Source: Balneola sp. EhC07 (lineage in GTDB: Bacteria; Bacteroidota; Rhodothermia; Balneolales; Balneolaceae). Taken from it: 64,000 bases of DNA. The notes below the pieces were generated by a model. The model did not search any database. It was not told the origin of the DNA and saw only the letters and a program-made list of their open reading frames with translations. Below, in pieces: positions 7,802 through 17,234 of the stretch (the first letter of the stretch is position 1; every line of letters starts with the position of its first letter). The stretch covers positions 124,001 to 188,000 of the forward strand of contig NZ_LXYG01000014.1 in the NCBI RefSeq assembly GCF_001650905.1, read 5' to 3'. A program made the translations under genes and the position numbers.

Positions 7802-9289
7802 TTAGTCAAAAATATGATTTTCATAATCTTTCCACCATTGTTCGATATCTACTTTTGGTTTTCTGCAAATGTAAACGGGAATACCATTTTCCTCGCCGAT
7901 AGCATATTTATGATAGATTCGTTTCACCAATTCAACTTCTTCAAAAACGGAATTTACAGAGCTTGTTTCATTCCCAATGCTGATCCAAATATCTGCGTCT
8001 TTATTTTGATATCCCCATAGCCAAAAACTTCCGTGTCTGCTGATCGGATTCGGTAATCCGTATTTGTCTCCTAAAATTTTAATAGCTCCTGCTTCTCCAT
8101 AATTTTCAGCCCAAATCACACAATTTGTTATTCCATCTGTACAGTATTCCTGATATAAACTATCTACCAATGCAACTTGCTCTTCCCACCCAAACATATC
8201 GGCGTAATCTCCGGTGAGTTCTATTCTTCCATCAATTGATTGCTTATCCGTGTATTCAACATAAGACTCGATTGGCAATATCGGAGTGAGTTGTGGGATA
8301 AAAGGAATCGCAGGAAGGATCAGTACAGCTACAACCGCATAATTCCATTTAGGCTTAGCGGATAATAGTTTTTCGATTTTTACTGCTCCCACAGCAAATA
8401 CAACAGGATATGCCGCAAAAAAATAATATGCTTTCGATTGAAGTATCCACATGGTGAAAAAGATCACAAGAAAGGCAATTCCCACACTTTTGTATTTCTT
8501 CAATTGAGCATCAAAAAATACTGCTGACAAACCGATCAGACTAACTATAAAAGTGAAGATGAATTCAAGTTGAGAAACCCCAAAGTCAAAGGGATCGATG
8601 GCATCCAGTTGTTTTGATTTTAAAACTTCAAGATGAAGGAGAAAAGGAATGTCATGTGAAAGTTGCCAAAGAATGTTAGGGAGAAAGATAAGAAGCGCTA
8701 AACCTCCCGACAGATACAGCCACTTAGATTTATACAATTCAGCTTTTTTATGGAAAAGAAGTCCGATAGCAATTCCAAACCCCCAGATCAACATAGTGTA
8801 TTTATTCATCAAGCCTAATCCGGCAGTTGCTCCCATCAGAATTAAAAACTTATGGTTTTCAGTTTTGATGTATTTGATGAGAAAGAAGAATCCTAAAGTC
8901 CAGAAGAGTTGATCAAAAGCTACCGGTTGAAAAAGGGTGTGATTACGATAAAATGGGAGGAAAGCTAACACACAGACTCCTGCTATTAGTACTGCTTTCG
9001 ATTTACCGCCAAGTTCTTTAGCCATCGCACAACAAAGATATAGAATTGCCAGTCCGGCCAGAGTTGGAAAAAGGCGCACACCGAGTAATGAATAGTCGAA
9101 CAATAAATAAGAGATTTTACCAATCAGTGCGATGAAGGGAGGAAATTCCATAAACCCCCAAGCTAAATGTTCGCTTACCGAAAGATGGAGAAGTTCATCT
9201 CTATGAAAACCATAATTTTGATTACCAAACCAATGAATTATGAACTTGAAAAAAGCCAAAACTCCGATAATAGGAAGATATTTTTTCAT
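7802..9289 (-). CDS. GT39-type (GT-C fold) polytopic glycosyltransferase
   Basis: 495 residues with roughly ten hydrophobic segments over residues 1-330 and a soluble C-terminal part. The first periplasmic loop has the GFHRDE motif (His29-Glu32), matching the acidic catalytic loop of GT-C enzymes of the ArnT/PMT group that use polyprenyl-phosphate sugars on the outer face of the inner membrane. The ~150-residue C-terminal domain ends with an MFGW...CRKP region seen in DolP-mannosyltransferase-like proteins. The acceptor (protein, lipid A or another glycan) is unknown and no glycan cluster surrounds it. Start ATG at 9289 gives a positively charged N-terminus followed directly by TM1. Confidence 0.8.
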   Translation of the reverse strand: MKKYLPIIGVLAFFKFIIHWFGNQNYGFHRDELLHLSVSEHLAWGFMEFPPFIALIGKISYLLFDYSLLGVRLFPTLAGLAILYLCCAMAKELGGKSKAVLIAGVCVLAFLPFYRNHTLFQPVAFDQLFWTLGFFFLIKYIKTENHKFLILMGATAGLGLMNKYTMLIWGFGIAIGLLFHKKAELYKSKWLYLSGGLALLIFLPNILWQLSHDIPFLLHLEVLKSKQLDAIDPFDFGVSQLEFIFTFIVSLIGLSAVFFDAQLKKYKSVGIAFLVIFFTMWILQSKAYYFFAAYPVVFAVGAVKIEKLLSAKPKWNYAVVAVLILPAIPFIPQLTPILPIESYVEYTDKQSIDGRIELTGDYADMFGWEEQVALVDSLYQEYCTDGITNCVIWAENYGEAGAIKILGDKYGLPNPISRHGSFWLWGYQNKDADIWISIGNETSSVNSVFEEVELVKRIYHKYAIGEENGIPVYICRKPKVDIEQWWKDYENHIFD

Positions 9290-9419
9290 AAAAACTAAAC
9301 AGATACACAGGTTTTAAAGTCAGGCAAAGATTACGGTAAATTATTGAGAAAGTTTGAAATTAAACGAAGCTGAATATTCTAGGATCGAAATTTTATATGT
9401 TATTTAATTACAGCGAATC

Positions 9420-9560
9420 CATACCTGTCCCTTCCCTTCGTCTAGGGTAGGGGACTCCGGAATAAAAATTCTTATAGTGCTAAAATCTAGGTAATGGCTA
9501 AGGATCAAATAAAAAAGTTTCCCTCCCTGATAATAGGGAGGGAACAAGGGTGGGTTAGGA
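9420..9560. repeat. Partial copy of the dispersed CCCTTCCCTT/GGGAGGGA element
   Basis: ATCC-type start, CCCTTCCCTTCG...GGGTAGGGGAC hairpin and TCCCTCCCTGA..TAGGGAGGGA hairpin followed by ACAAGGGTGGGTTAG. The same two hairpins in the same order occur at 22753-22980 and 25118-25345. The intergenic region 9290-9768 holds only this, the sucD terminator and the REP-like pair. Confidence 0.65.
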
Positions 9561-9587
9561 AAATTTGGTGCATAAATTTAACAACAT

Positions 9588-9624
9588 AAAAAAACCTCCA
9601 ACTCTTTCGAGCGGAGGTTTTAAA
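9588..9624 (-). terminator. Rho-independent terminator for sucD
   Basis: Read on the minus strand, AAAACCTCC / GGAGGTTTT with an inner CTC/GAG pairing is followed by seven T. It lies ~145 bp past the sucD stop. A decayed copy is present at 7681. Confidence 0.75.
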
Positions 9625-9649
9625 TTCTTCCTTAGAAACTCTTAGTAAT

Positions 9650-9745
9650 GTCATTCCTGCGAAGGCAGGAATCTGGGTTTCTTTTAAAACTACTAAACTT
9701 TAAAAGCTATCCAGATCTCAGGCATTCGCCGTGAGATGACCCATT
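9650..9745. repeat. Inverted pair of REP-like GTCAT hairpins
   Basis: GTCAT-TCCTGC-GAAG-GCAGGA-ATCTGG on the plus strand faces a minus-strand unit of the same plan (GTCAT, hairpin, ATCTGG) ending at about 9741. The same GTCAT-hairpin-ATCT plan recurs at 14430, 14671 and 46845. Confidence 0.6.
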
Positions 9746-9768
9746 GAATTATTCATTATAATCCAATC

Positions 9769-10644
9769 TTAAGCTGTTTCCAGCATTTTCTTTAGCGTAA
9801 TGCCAATTTCTGCAGGACTGTCAACAACAGTAATACCCGCAGCAGCAAGTGCTTTTTTCTTTTCCTGAGCAGTTCCTTTACCACCGGAAATGATTGCACC
9901 TGCATGTCCCATACGTCGGCCCGGAGGCGCTGTTGATCCCGCAATAAACGCCACAACAGGTTTGTCAACATGCTTTGCAATATATTCAGCAGCTTCTTCT
10001 TCAGCAGAACCACCAATCTCACCGATCAAAACGATAGCGTCGGTATCAGGATCTTCCTGGAGCATTTTAACAGCGTCAAGGTGAGTAGTTCCGATAACCG
10101 GATCACCACCGATTCCGATTGCTGTGCTTTGCCCCAATCCTTCTTTTGTCAACTGATCAACAGCTTCGTAAGTCAAGGTTCCTGATCTGGAAATCAAACC
10201 AACGGTTCCTTTTGAGAAAATACTTCCGGGCATAATTCCCACTTTTGCTTCTCCCGGAGTTATTAATCCCGGACAATTTGGTCCAACCAGTACCGCTCCG
10301 TGATTTTTAACAACTTGCTTAGCTACGATCATGTCTTTAACAGGAATTCCTTCCGTAATACAAATGATCACTTTGATGCCGGCAAAAGCTGCTTCGGTAA
10401 TAGCATCGCCTGCAAATGCAGGAGGAACAAAAATGATAGATGTATTTGCCTGAACTTCTTCAACAGCTTCAGCAACTGTATTAAAAACCGGACGATCTAA
10501 GTGAGTTTGTCCGCCTTTTCCCGGAGTAACTCCGCCTACAACATTTGTTCCGTACTCGATCATTTGACCTGCATGAAAACTTCCTTCACTTCCGGTAAAA
10601 CCCTGTACAATCAGTCGGGTATCATTTCCTACTAATACGCTCAT
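9769..10644 (-). CDS. sucD: Succinate--CoA ligase, alpha subunit
   Basis: 291 residues, the usual length. An N-terminal CoA-binding Rossmann domain has [10 protein letters not shown] and [15 protein letters not shown] is at ~121-126, and the phosphohistidine motif [14 protein letters not shown] contains His247, equivalent to the active-site His of the E. coli enzyme. With SucC it makes the TCA-cycle step succinyl-CoA to succinate plus NTP. sucC is not adjacent on either side, so the two subunits are encoded apart here. The gene is divergent from dnaG, with 252 bp between them, and has its own terminator at 9588. Confidence 0.96.
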   Translation of the reverse strand: MSVLVGNDTRLIVQGFTGSEGSFHAGQMIEYGTNVVGGVTPGKGGQTHLDRPVFNTVAEAVEEVQANTSIIFVPPAFAGDAITEAAFAGIKVIICITEGIPVKDMIVAKQVVKNHGAVLVGPNCPGLITPGEAKVGIMPGSIFSKGTVGLISRSGTLTYEAVDQLTKEGLGQSTAIGIGGDPVIGTTHLDAVKMLQEDPDTDAIVLIGEIGGSAEEEAAEYIAKHVDKPVVAFIAGSTAPPGRRMGHAGAIISGGKGTAQEKKKALAAAGITVVDSPAEIGITLKKMLETA

Positions 10645-10896
10645 TTTTGTTCTTTAACGTTCAAATTTTTGTGCGCTTGAATATACCATCATTGCATGGC
10701 AATGGAAAGCGCTAAAGGATATTGAATATTCAATATTGAACAAGGAATATCGAATAATGAGTTTGGATTGATATAATATCAAAAACAATAAAACTATTTT
10801 GAATGTACTAACTAGTGATACAGTTTCACTTATTCACTTATTCACTTATTCACTTTAATACTTATCACTATCATTCAAAATCCGTATAATTGAATC
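10645..10896. promoter_or_regulatory. sucD/dnaG divergent promoter region with short tandem repeats
   Basis: Holds an AATATTGAATATTCAATATTGAA-type palindromic stretch split over 10720-10760 and three tandem copies of TATTCACT at 10831-10854, 40-65 bp before the dnaG start, continuing as degenerate copies to ~10870. Promoter elements themselves could not be fixed with confidence. Confidence 0.4.
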
Positions 10897-12915
10897 ATGA
10901 TAACCGACGACAAAAAAGAGGAAGTTCGAGACGCCGCTGATATAGTGGAGGTTGTGGGCGACTATGTGAAGCTGAAGCGCTCAGGTAGTGGTTTCACGGG
11001 TTTGTGTCCTTATCATGATGAAAAGACCCCATCTTTTAATGTGACGCCGAGATTAGGCATTTTCAAATGTTTTGGATGTGGAGAATCGGGTGATGTTTTC
11101 AAGTTTGTGATGGATCAGGATGGGATAGGTTTCACGGAAGCCGTTCGTCAGCTTGCAGATCGTTACGGTGTTTTTATCCCCGAAGAAGAAAGTTCTGAAC
11201 CGTCGGAGAGTCTTCAGCAGAAAGAAGGAATTTATCATGCGCTGAAGTTTGCCGGAATATATTTCTACAGAAATCTGATCGAAAACCCGGATGCAGAGAA
11301 GGCATTAAAGTATCTGGATAACCGTGGTTATAACCGGGAAGTGTTCAAAAAGTATGGATTGGGTTACGCTCCTACGGGCGGAAGCGATCTTTACAAAGCT
11401 GCTATGAATGCAGGAATTTCAGAAGAATATTTAGTTGAAGCAGATCTGATCAAACCCAGTCAAAGGGTAGAAGGTTTTTACGATACTTTTCGTGGGCGAT
11501 TGATGTTTCCCATCTTTGGAACCACAGGAAAAGTGATCGCCTTTGCCGGAAGAGTACTTGGAAACGAAAAAACAGCGAAGTACATAAACTCTGCACAGAC
11601 CAAAGTGTACAATAAAAGTGAAGTTGTATACGGGGTTAACTTTGCAAAGAATGAGATCCGTAAAAATAAAGAAGTGATTCTGGTTGAAGGATATACGGAT
11701 GTGATCACATTGAATGAGCACGGTATTAAAAATGTGGTGGCAAGTTCGGGAACAGCGCTCACGCCCGGGCAAATGAAGATCCTGAATCGTTATGGTGAAA
11801 AGATCATTATGATCTACGATGCGGATAATGCAGGTCAGGCAGCAATGAAGAGAGGAATTGATATTGCTTTGGCCCAAGGGATGGAAGTTCAGTTACTGGA
11901 ACTCCCGGATGGGGAAGATCCTGACTCATTTGTGAAGCAATTTGGAAAAGAATCTTTCGATGAGTTAAAGAATAAAGAAGCATTAGATTTTGTGGATTTT
12001 CTTCTTTTGAAAGCAGATGAAGAAGGGCGATTGAAAAACCCCGTTCAGGTTGGTAAGGTTATTTCTGAAATTCTGCATGCCATCGCCAGTATCAAAGAGT
12101 CTATTCAGCGACAGATCTATGTTCAGCATCTTCATCAGAAAACTCAGCAATACCGGAAAGGGAGCGACCGGGAACTTTTTACTGAGCTGGAAAGAGTGAT
12201 GGCTCAAAAGCAGCAGGAAGATTTCAGGGATCGAAGGAGGGAAGCGTTCAGGGAACAAAGGACTGTTGATGAAGAAGGAATGACGGGTGGTAGCATTGCT
12301 TCAGACGAAGTACAAACTCCGAAGGCTTTGGGTGGTCGTCATGCGCCGTCATCCAAAAAACCTCAATTCGAGAAAGAACTTATCCGGTTAATGATCACTT
12401 ACGGCCGAGATATGGTCGAATATATTTGCTCATTTACTAACGAAAAGCTTTTTGAAGATGAAGAATTAAAGACTTTTTATCTGGATATCCTCAACCGCTA
12501 TAAAGAAGAAAAAGAGATTTCCATTCAGGTGTACTCCGGAAAACAAGATCCATTTCCACGATTGGTAGGCGATGTTCTATTGGAGCAATATTCTCCAAGC
12601 GAGAGGCATGAGGAGAAAGTTGGACTGAAATATGAAAAAGATAAGAATCCGTACAGGACAGCAAAAAGTGCGATCAAAGCTATGGAATTGGCTTTTTACA
12701 AGAGGAAAATAGCAGAGCTGTCTGAGCGATTCGGAAGATCGGAATCTCAGGAAGAGAAAAAGAAAATAATGTCTTCTCAAACGCTCATTCAGGAGAAAGT
12801 CACCAAATTGACTACCACATATTCTGATGATTATTACCCGGATCCTTCAACCGAATCTGAGAATGTTGTGAACGAAAAGAAATTCGAGTACAAGATGAAA
12901 AGCGACAGGAATTAG
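10897..12915 (+). CDS. dnaG: DNA primase
   Basis: 672 residues. A CHC2 zinc ribbon lies at the N-terminus (Cys37, His40, Cys58, Cys61: CPYH ... CFGC), then the catalytic-core N-terminal domain, and a TOPRIM domain with VEGYTDVI (acidic Glu) and MIYDADNAG (Asp-x-Asp), then a helical C-terminal region (from ~ residue 460) that should bind the replicative helicase. It synthesises RNA primers at the replication fork. The linker before the C-terminal domain is Arg/Glu/Gln-rich. The gene is followed by a 19-bp inverted repeat and then an aldehyde dehydrogenase, not by rpoD as in many genomes. Confidence 0.97.
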   Translation: MITDDKKEEVRDAADIVEVVGDYVKLKRSGSGFTGLCPYHDEKTPSFNVTPRLGIFKCFGCGESGDVFKFVMDQDGIGFTEAVRQLADRYGVFIPEEESSEPSESLQQKEGIYHALKFAGIYFYRNLIENPDAEKALKYLDNRGYNREVFKKYGLGYAPTGGSDLYKAAMNAGISEEYLVEADLIKPSQRVEGFYDTFRGRLMFPIFGTTGKVIAFAGRVLGNEKTAKYINSAQTKVYNKSEVVYGVNFAKNEIRKNKEVILVEGYTDVITLNEHGIKNVVASSGTALTPGQMKILNRYGEKIIMIYDADNAGQAAMKRGIDIALAQGMEVQLLELPDGEDPDSFVKQFGKESFDELKNKEALDFVDFLLLKADEEGRLKNPVQVGKVISEILHAIASIKESIQRQIYVQHLHQKTQQYRKGSDRELFTELERVMAQKQQEDFRDRRREAFREQRTVDEEGMTGGSIASDEVQTPKALGGRHAPSSKKPQFEKELIRLMITYGRDMVEYICSFTNEKLFEDEELKTFYLDILNRYKEEKEISIQVYSGKQDPFPRLVGDVLLEQYSPSERHEEKVGLKYEKDKNPYRTAKSAIKAMELAFYKRKIAELSERFGRSESQEEKKKIMSSQTLIQEKVTKLTTTYSDDYYPDPSTESENVVNEKKFEYKMKSDRN

Positions 12916-12927
12916 TTATTAGTGACA

Positions 12928-12971
12928 AGTGTTAAGTGTTTAGTTTGAACAGAAACTAAACACTTAACACT
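12928..12971. repeat. Perfect 19-bp inverted repeat between dnaG and the dehydrogenase
   Basis: The arm AGTGTTAAGTGTTTAGTTT (12928-12946) is repeated as its exact reverse complement at 12953-12971 with a 6-nt loop. There is no T run beyond the stem, so a terminator role is uncertain; it would form a strong RNA hairpin 20 bp before the next start codon. Confidence 0.75.
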
Positions 12972-12991
12972 AAAAACTGAGCACTGTTAAA

Positions 12992-14353
12992 ATGAAGACC
13001 ATCAATCCTGCGACCGGAAAAGTAATTAAAGAATATTCGGAAATGAGTTTTGAGGAAGTTTCCGGAATCATTTACAGAGCTAATATTGCCCAAAAACAGT
13101 GGAAAGAAAAGAGTTTTACAAATCGTTCTGTTAACCTGAATAAGATCAGTGAATTACTGAAAGAGAATAAGGACAGGCTGGGAAAATTGATGTCTAAAGA
13201 GATGGGGAAGCCTTTTTCTGAGTCAGTTGGTGAGATAGAAAAATGCGCCTGGGTTTGCGAATATTATGCAGAGAATGCAGAAGGGTTCCTTGCTGATGAT
13301 ACTGTTGAAACGGATGCATCCAAAAGTTATGTGACTTTCAATCCTCTGGGAACAGTGCTTTCTATTATGCCGTGGAATTTTCCTTTCTGGCAGTTGTTCA
13401 GGTTTGCAGCTCCGGCGTTGATGGCGGGCAATGCAGTAATTCTAAGCCATTCCGAAAACGTAACAGGTTGTGCATTGGAAATCGAAAAGATCATCACCGA
13501 ATCAGGTATATCTTCTGATCTGTTTCGTACAATTCTGGTCCAAAGTGAAAATATGAAACCGATAGTTCAGCATGATGGAATTGCTGCGGTTACTTTAACA
13601 GGAAGTACCAGAGCAGGGAAAATTGTCGCTTCGCAAGCCGGGGAAGCTTTAAAGAAAACCGTTTTGGAACTTGGAGGAAGCGATCCTTCCATAATTTTAG
13701 CCGATGCTGATATCAAACAAGCGGCTGAAAGTTGTGTGAATTCAAGACTATTAAACAGCGGACAAAGTTGTATCGCTGCTAAAAGGTTCGTGGTAGTTGA
13801 AGAAGTATATGACGAGTTTGTTTTGGAATTCAAAAAACTGATGGAAACTAAGAAAGTTGGCGATCCTTTTGATGAAGCTACTGATATCGGCCCAATGGCT
13901 AGAGAAGATCTGAGAGATGGTTTACACGATCAGGTTCAGAAAAGTATTGAAGCCGGAGCAGAGTGTACACTTGGCGGAGAAAAACCCGGAGCTGCAGGCT
14001 CGTATTATCCGGTTACCATTCTTGAAAATGTGATCAAAGGAATGCCGGCTTACGATGAGGAGTTATTCGGGCCTGTTGCCTCGATCATCAAAGTTCAGGA
14101 TGAAGCAGAGGCTATAAAAGTGGCGAACGATTCTATTTATGGATTGGGCGCTTCTATTTATTCTTCCGATGTTGAAAAAGCAGAGAAAATAGCCGCTGAG
14201 CAATTGGAAGCAGGATGTTGTTTTGTGAATGACTTCGTTAAATCTGATCCAAGGTTACCTTTCGGTGGCATCAAACAATCAGGATACGGAAGAGAACTGG
14301 GCTTGTATGGAATTCGGGAGTTTGTGAATACGAAGACAGTGTATGTGAAGTGA
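12992..14353 (+). CDS. NAD(P)-dependent aldehyde dehydrogenase, succinate-semialdehyde dehydrogenase-like
   Basis: 453 residues, the short form typical of YneI/Sad-type semialdehyde dehydrogenases. Visible features are MPWNFPFWQ (cofactor and substrate pocket), TGSTRAGK (nucleotide loop), LELGGSDP with general-base Glu226, and SGQSC with the nucleophile Cys260. The C-terminal PFGGIKQSGYGRELG motif closes the family signature. The likely reaction is oxidation of succinate semialdehyde or a similar short aldehyde to the acid; substrate is inferred from overall resemblance only. It lies 76 bp after dnaG, separated by a large inverted repeat, so co-transcription is uncertain. Confidence 0.88.
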   Translation: MKTINPATGKVIKEYSEMSFEEVSGIIYRANIAQKQWKEKSFTNRSVNLNKISELLKENKDRLGKLMSKEMGKPFSESVGEIEKCAWVCEYYAENAEGFLADDTVETDASKSYVTFNPLGTVLSIMPWNFPFWQLFRFAAPALMAGNAVILSHSENVTGCALEIEKIITESGISSDLFRTILVQSENMKPIVQHDGIAAVTLTGSTRAGKIVASQAGEALKKTVLELGGSDPSIILADADIKQAAESCVNSRLLNSGQSCIAAKRFVVVEEVYDEFVLEFKKLMETKKVGDPFDEATDIGPMAREDLRDGLHDQVQKSIEAGAECTLGGEKPGAAGSYYPVTILENVIKGMPAYDEELFGPVASIIKVQDEAEAIKVANDSIYGLGASIYSSDVEKAEKIAAEQLEAGCCFVNDFVKSDPRLPFGGIKQSGYGRELGLYGIREFVNTKTVYVK

Positions 14354-14429
14354 AGTAGAATTAGGAATAGCTTCAGGATTTATTGTAATGTAATTCTATG
14401 ACAGTTTTGAATAGTAAAACATATAGAGT

Positions 14430-14705
14430 CATCCCGAATTAATTTCGGGATCTTTGTAAGGAATTGCTCTTGAAACAGTCATATTTACTATGAACAAAGG
14501 CTACGTGTAGTTTCTTACTAACTATAGAAGAACTACGATTTATATCGAAGTTATCAATAATATTACTCCAAGAGTTTGGAGACGGAATCTGGTAAGTAAA
14601 ACAATCCAAAGTTAGAGGATCGGTATGATACCTTAAGAGGATGGTAAACAAGCGCATATTAAAAGCCTTTACGTAAGATCCCGAAATAAATTCGGGATGA
14701 CCTGC
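14430..14705. repeat. MITE/BIME-like element bounded by inverted REP-like hairpins
   Basis: GTCATCCCGAA-TTAA-TTCGGGATCTT at 14430-14456 and its inverted counterpart at 14676-14702 bound ~220 bp of unique sequence. Each end is itself a hairpin (ATCCCGAA / TTCGGGAT). There is no transposase and no credible gene inside. The remaining parts of the 14354-14861 gap hold nothing I can identify. Confidence 0.6.
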
Positions 14706-14861
14706 TTTCAATATTGAGGGTAGTATTAAGGAATTTTGTCATCGAGTTACCTAACATCTAGAAGGATGGCATGCTTTGTTGAATTAGGAATAGCTATTCA
14801 ATTATTCCTACTAACCTAACCACAACATATCAGATTAAAACGGGCTATAGGTCTTATGCTA

Positions 14862-15242
14862 TCAAAATTTCTTGTTGAGCAGATCAATTCTATATTTCGC
14901 ACTTCTGTATTTATCTAAAGCCATAAAACCAAAAACCAAACCAGCAAAAATTGGTCCATAGAGAAATACATAGTATGAAAGTTCGGGATTGAAGTAAGTT
15001 GAAAGCGTATAAACGGAACTTCCCAGAAAGATTATTGTACAGCCAATGAAAAGTGAAAGATTTTTCTTCTTTGAAATTTCAAACTTAGTCAGTTCAGCTT
15101 CATGATCATGAATTACGCCAATCGCTTGCTTTACTTCATCTTCATTAAATCTCTTACTTTCAATTAATTCTCTTCTGATTCTGGAAAATCCTTTGTTCGA
15201 CTTTCTTTCGTCAATTATTAATCTCAACAAAGACCTTTCCAT
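14862..15242 (-). CDS. Small membrane protein of unknown function
   Basis: 126 residues. The N-terminal ~50 residues are charged and helical (IIDERKSNKGFSRIRREL..., loosely like one helical repeat of RecX or SHOCT-type segments), followed by two membrane segments (about 62-82 and 88-108) and a basic C-terminus. The start ATG shares one base with the stop TGA of the upstream S41 protease gene (TGATG), so it should be translationally coupled to it. The coupling suggests a link with the protease, but I recognise no family. Confidence 0.65.
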   Translation of the reverse strand: MERSLLRLIIDERKSNKGFSRIRRELIESKRFNEDEVKQAIGVIHDHEAELTKFEISKKKNLSLFIGCTIIFLGSSVYTLSTYFNPELSYYVFLYGPIFAGLVFGFMALDKYRSAKYRIDLLNKKF

Positions 15243-17143
15243 CAGTCACCATCATTGTGATTACCAACACCGGCTGATGCTTCTCCTTTTGCTAAGGCGC
15301 TTAATCGATCAACTGCATCCCAAAGTGTCATAGCTTCTTTCAGGGTTTCATCGAACACATCATTTACGATAGGGTAGAAGGACTTCATTCCCCAAACTTG
15401 TCGGGCAAGTTCAGCTTTCATCCTGCCTTCACTCATCCACGCTACCTCTTCAAAATGTCCCATAGGAACGAATAGAGAATCTTTTCTGAATTTTGGAGTA
15501 TCAACTGTATCAGTAATAACAAGTCCCTGATCAATTAATGAGGCTTTGAAATCAGCAATATTTTTTTCATCCCAGGTAAAGTCGGTACGGAATTTTTCAA
15601 AATCACCTTCCCATTGTGCACGGAACTCATCTCCATTTTCATCTAAATATGATCGGACGTAATCAAAAGCTGCTCTTTTACGAATAGCAAAGTTGATCAC
15701 ATATCCGGAACGGGTAGTGTCATCCGGGATAATATAATCAGGAACAATTCCACCACCACCGTATACGGTTCTACCGGCATCGGTTTTGAATTTCAACGAG
15801 TCCGGAATTTCTTCTGAAAACTCAATGGCATCATTCATTGCATTTTGTCTGCGATAAATTTCATAAGCGTATTCTTCACCACCGCCCTCTACAAAAGGCT
15901 TTTGGATCAGACGACCCGAAGGAGTGTAATATCTTGAAATAGTCACACGAACATTGCTGTTATCGATCAATTCATATTGTTGCTGAACCAATCCTTTTCC
16001 GAACGTTCGTTTACCTACTATTAATCCGCGATCATGATCCTGGATAGCTCCTGAAACGATCTCACTGGCAGAAGCGGCCCCTTCATCCACTAAAATAATA
16101 ACCGGCTTTCCCTGATATTCGCCATCTTTTCTGGAGAAATAATCACCATCAAATCGGCTATGCTTACTTTTCGTTGAAACCAGTGAAGTTCCTCTTGGAA
16201 AAAATTCCTCTGCAATAGCAATGGCTTGTCCTAAATAGCCACCCGGATTTCCACGCAGGTCCAACAAAAGTCGCTGCATGCCTTGCGATCTCAATTCTTT
16301 TGAAGCTTCCATGAATTCCTGATGCGTGGTAGCAGCAAATCTATTGATCTTGATGTAACCGGTTTGATCATCCAGCATGTAGGAAGTGTCAACAGTGTAT
16401 AGTGGGATATCATCTCTTTCGATCGTAAAATACAATGGAGAAGAAACACCTGGTCTTACAATAGTAACTTTCACTTTAGAGCCTTTTTCACCACGAAGAT
16501 TTTTCAGCACTTGCTCATTAGTAAAACCAACTGCATTGCTGTCTTCAATAGCTACAATTCTGTCACCTGATCTGATTCCGAGTTGATCACTTGGTCCACC
16601 GGAAATCGCAGTAACAACTGTAATAGTATCCTGAATGATGTTGAATTGAACGCCAATGCCTTGAAATTTTCCTGCAAATTCTTCCTGAACTCTTTCACTG
16701 TCATCCGGTTCTATGTACACGGAATGAGGATCTAAAGTTGAAAAAAGACCGCGAATAGCATATTCAGTTAATTTGGTCATATTCTCGCCTTCCGTATTAT
16801 TGGAAACGTAGAAATAAGCTTTTTCAAAACTGGTAAATGCATCCGTAATGGATTTTATCTTTACACCGGGAAATGTAGTGTCTACAGGAGTCGCCGAAAT
16901 TTTCAGCGTGGAATCTTTTACATGAGTAACAAATTCTTTAATGCTGACCTTATACATTTTGTCGAGATCAGCTTCGCTGAAGTAATTAGCTACAATACTT
17001 CGGGTTGCTTGTGCATATTTGATAATATTTGTTTCATCATCGTTTGCAGTTGATTTAACAACAGAATCAGCACCGGTGAATTTTACCAGAGCTAAGATCA
17101 GTACGATAACTAATTGTGGGGCGATAAATTTTTTCAAGGTCAT
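15242..17143 (-). CDS. S41-family C-terminal processing peptidase
   Basis: 633 residues with an N-terminal signal/anchor helix (residues 8-24). An N-terminal helical region is followed by PDZ (about 155-245; GGPSDQLGIRSGDRI) and the S41 catalytic domain. LDLRGNPGGY is at ~295, GAASASE with the serine at 358-360 and TFGKGLVQ with catalytic Lys383. CTPs cleave proteins near their C-termini in the periplasm using a Ser-Lys dyad. A ~170-residue C-terminal extension after the catalytic core is longer than in the second CTP at 58755, so this is a Prc/CtpA-like long form. The next gene downstream overlaps it. Confidence 0.92.
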   Translation of the reverse strand: MTLKKFIAPQLVIVLILALVKFTGADSVVKSTANDDETNIIKYAQATRSIVANYFSEADLDKMYKVSIKEFVTHVKDSTLKISATPVDTTFPGVKIKSITDAFTSFEKAYFYVSNNTEGENMTKLTEYAIRGLFSTLDPHSVYIEPDDSERVQEEFAGKFQGIGVQFNIIQDTITVVTAISGGPSDQLGIRSGDRIVAIEDSNAVGFTNEQVLKNLRGEKGSKVKVTIVRPGVSSPLYFTIERDDIPLYTVDTSYMLDDQTGYIKINRFAATTHQEFMEASKELRSQGMQRLLLDLRGNPGGYLGQAIAIAEEFFPRGTSLVSTKSKHSRFDGDYFSRKDGEYQGKPVIILVDEGAASASEIVSGAIQDHDRGLIVGKRTFGKGLVQQQYELIDNSNVRVTISRYYTPSGRLIQKPFVEGGGEEYAYEIYRRQNAMNDAIEFSEEIPDSLKFKTDAGRTVYGGGGIVPDYIIPDDTTRSGYVINFAIRKRAAFDYVRSYLDENGDEFRAQWEGDFEKFRTDFTWDEKNIADFKASLIDQGLVITDTVDTPKFRKDSLFVPMGHFEEVAWMSEGRMKAELARQVWGMKSFYPIVNDVFDETLKEAMTLWDAVDRLSALAKGEASAGVGNHNDGD

Positions 17144-17234
17144 ATTCAGTTCAATTGTTCATTACACTAACTAAACAGCATAACAAAATGTTTCATTCTG
17201 ATGGATTGTAATAAATAAACCGTTCTAATGCCCA

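Noticed and set aside
14430-14705. Complete insertion sequence
   Set aside because: The ends are inverted, but no transposase frame or target-site duplication could be seen; at most a non-autonomous element.
14439-14711. 90-codon minus-strand frame in the dehydrogenase/membrane-protein gap
   Set aside because: Starts in one REP-like hairpin and ends in the other; composition is not protein-like.
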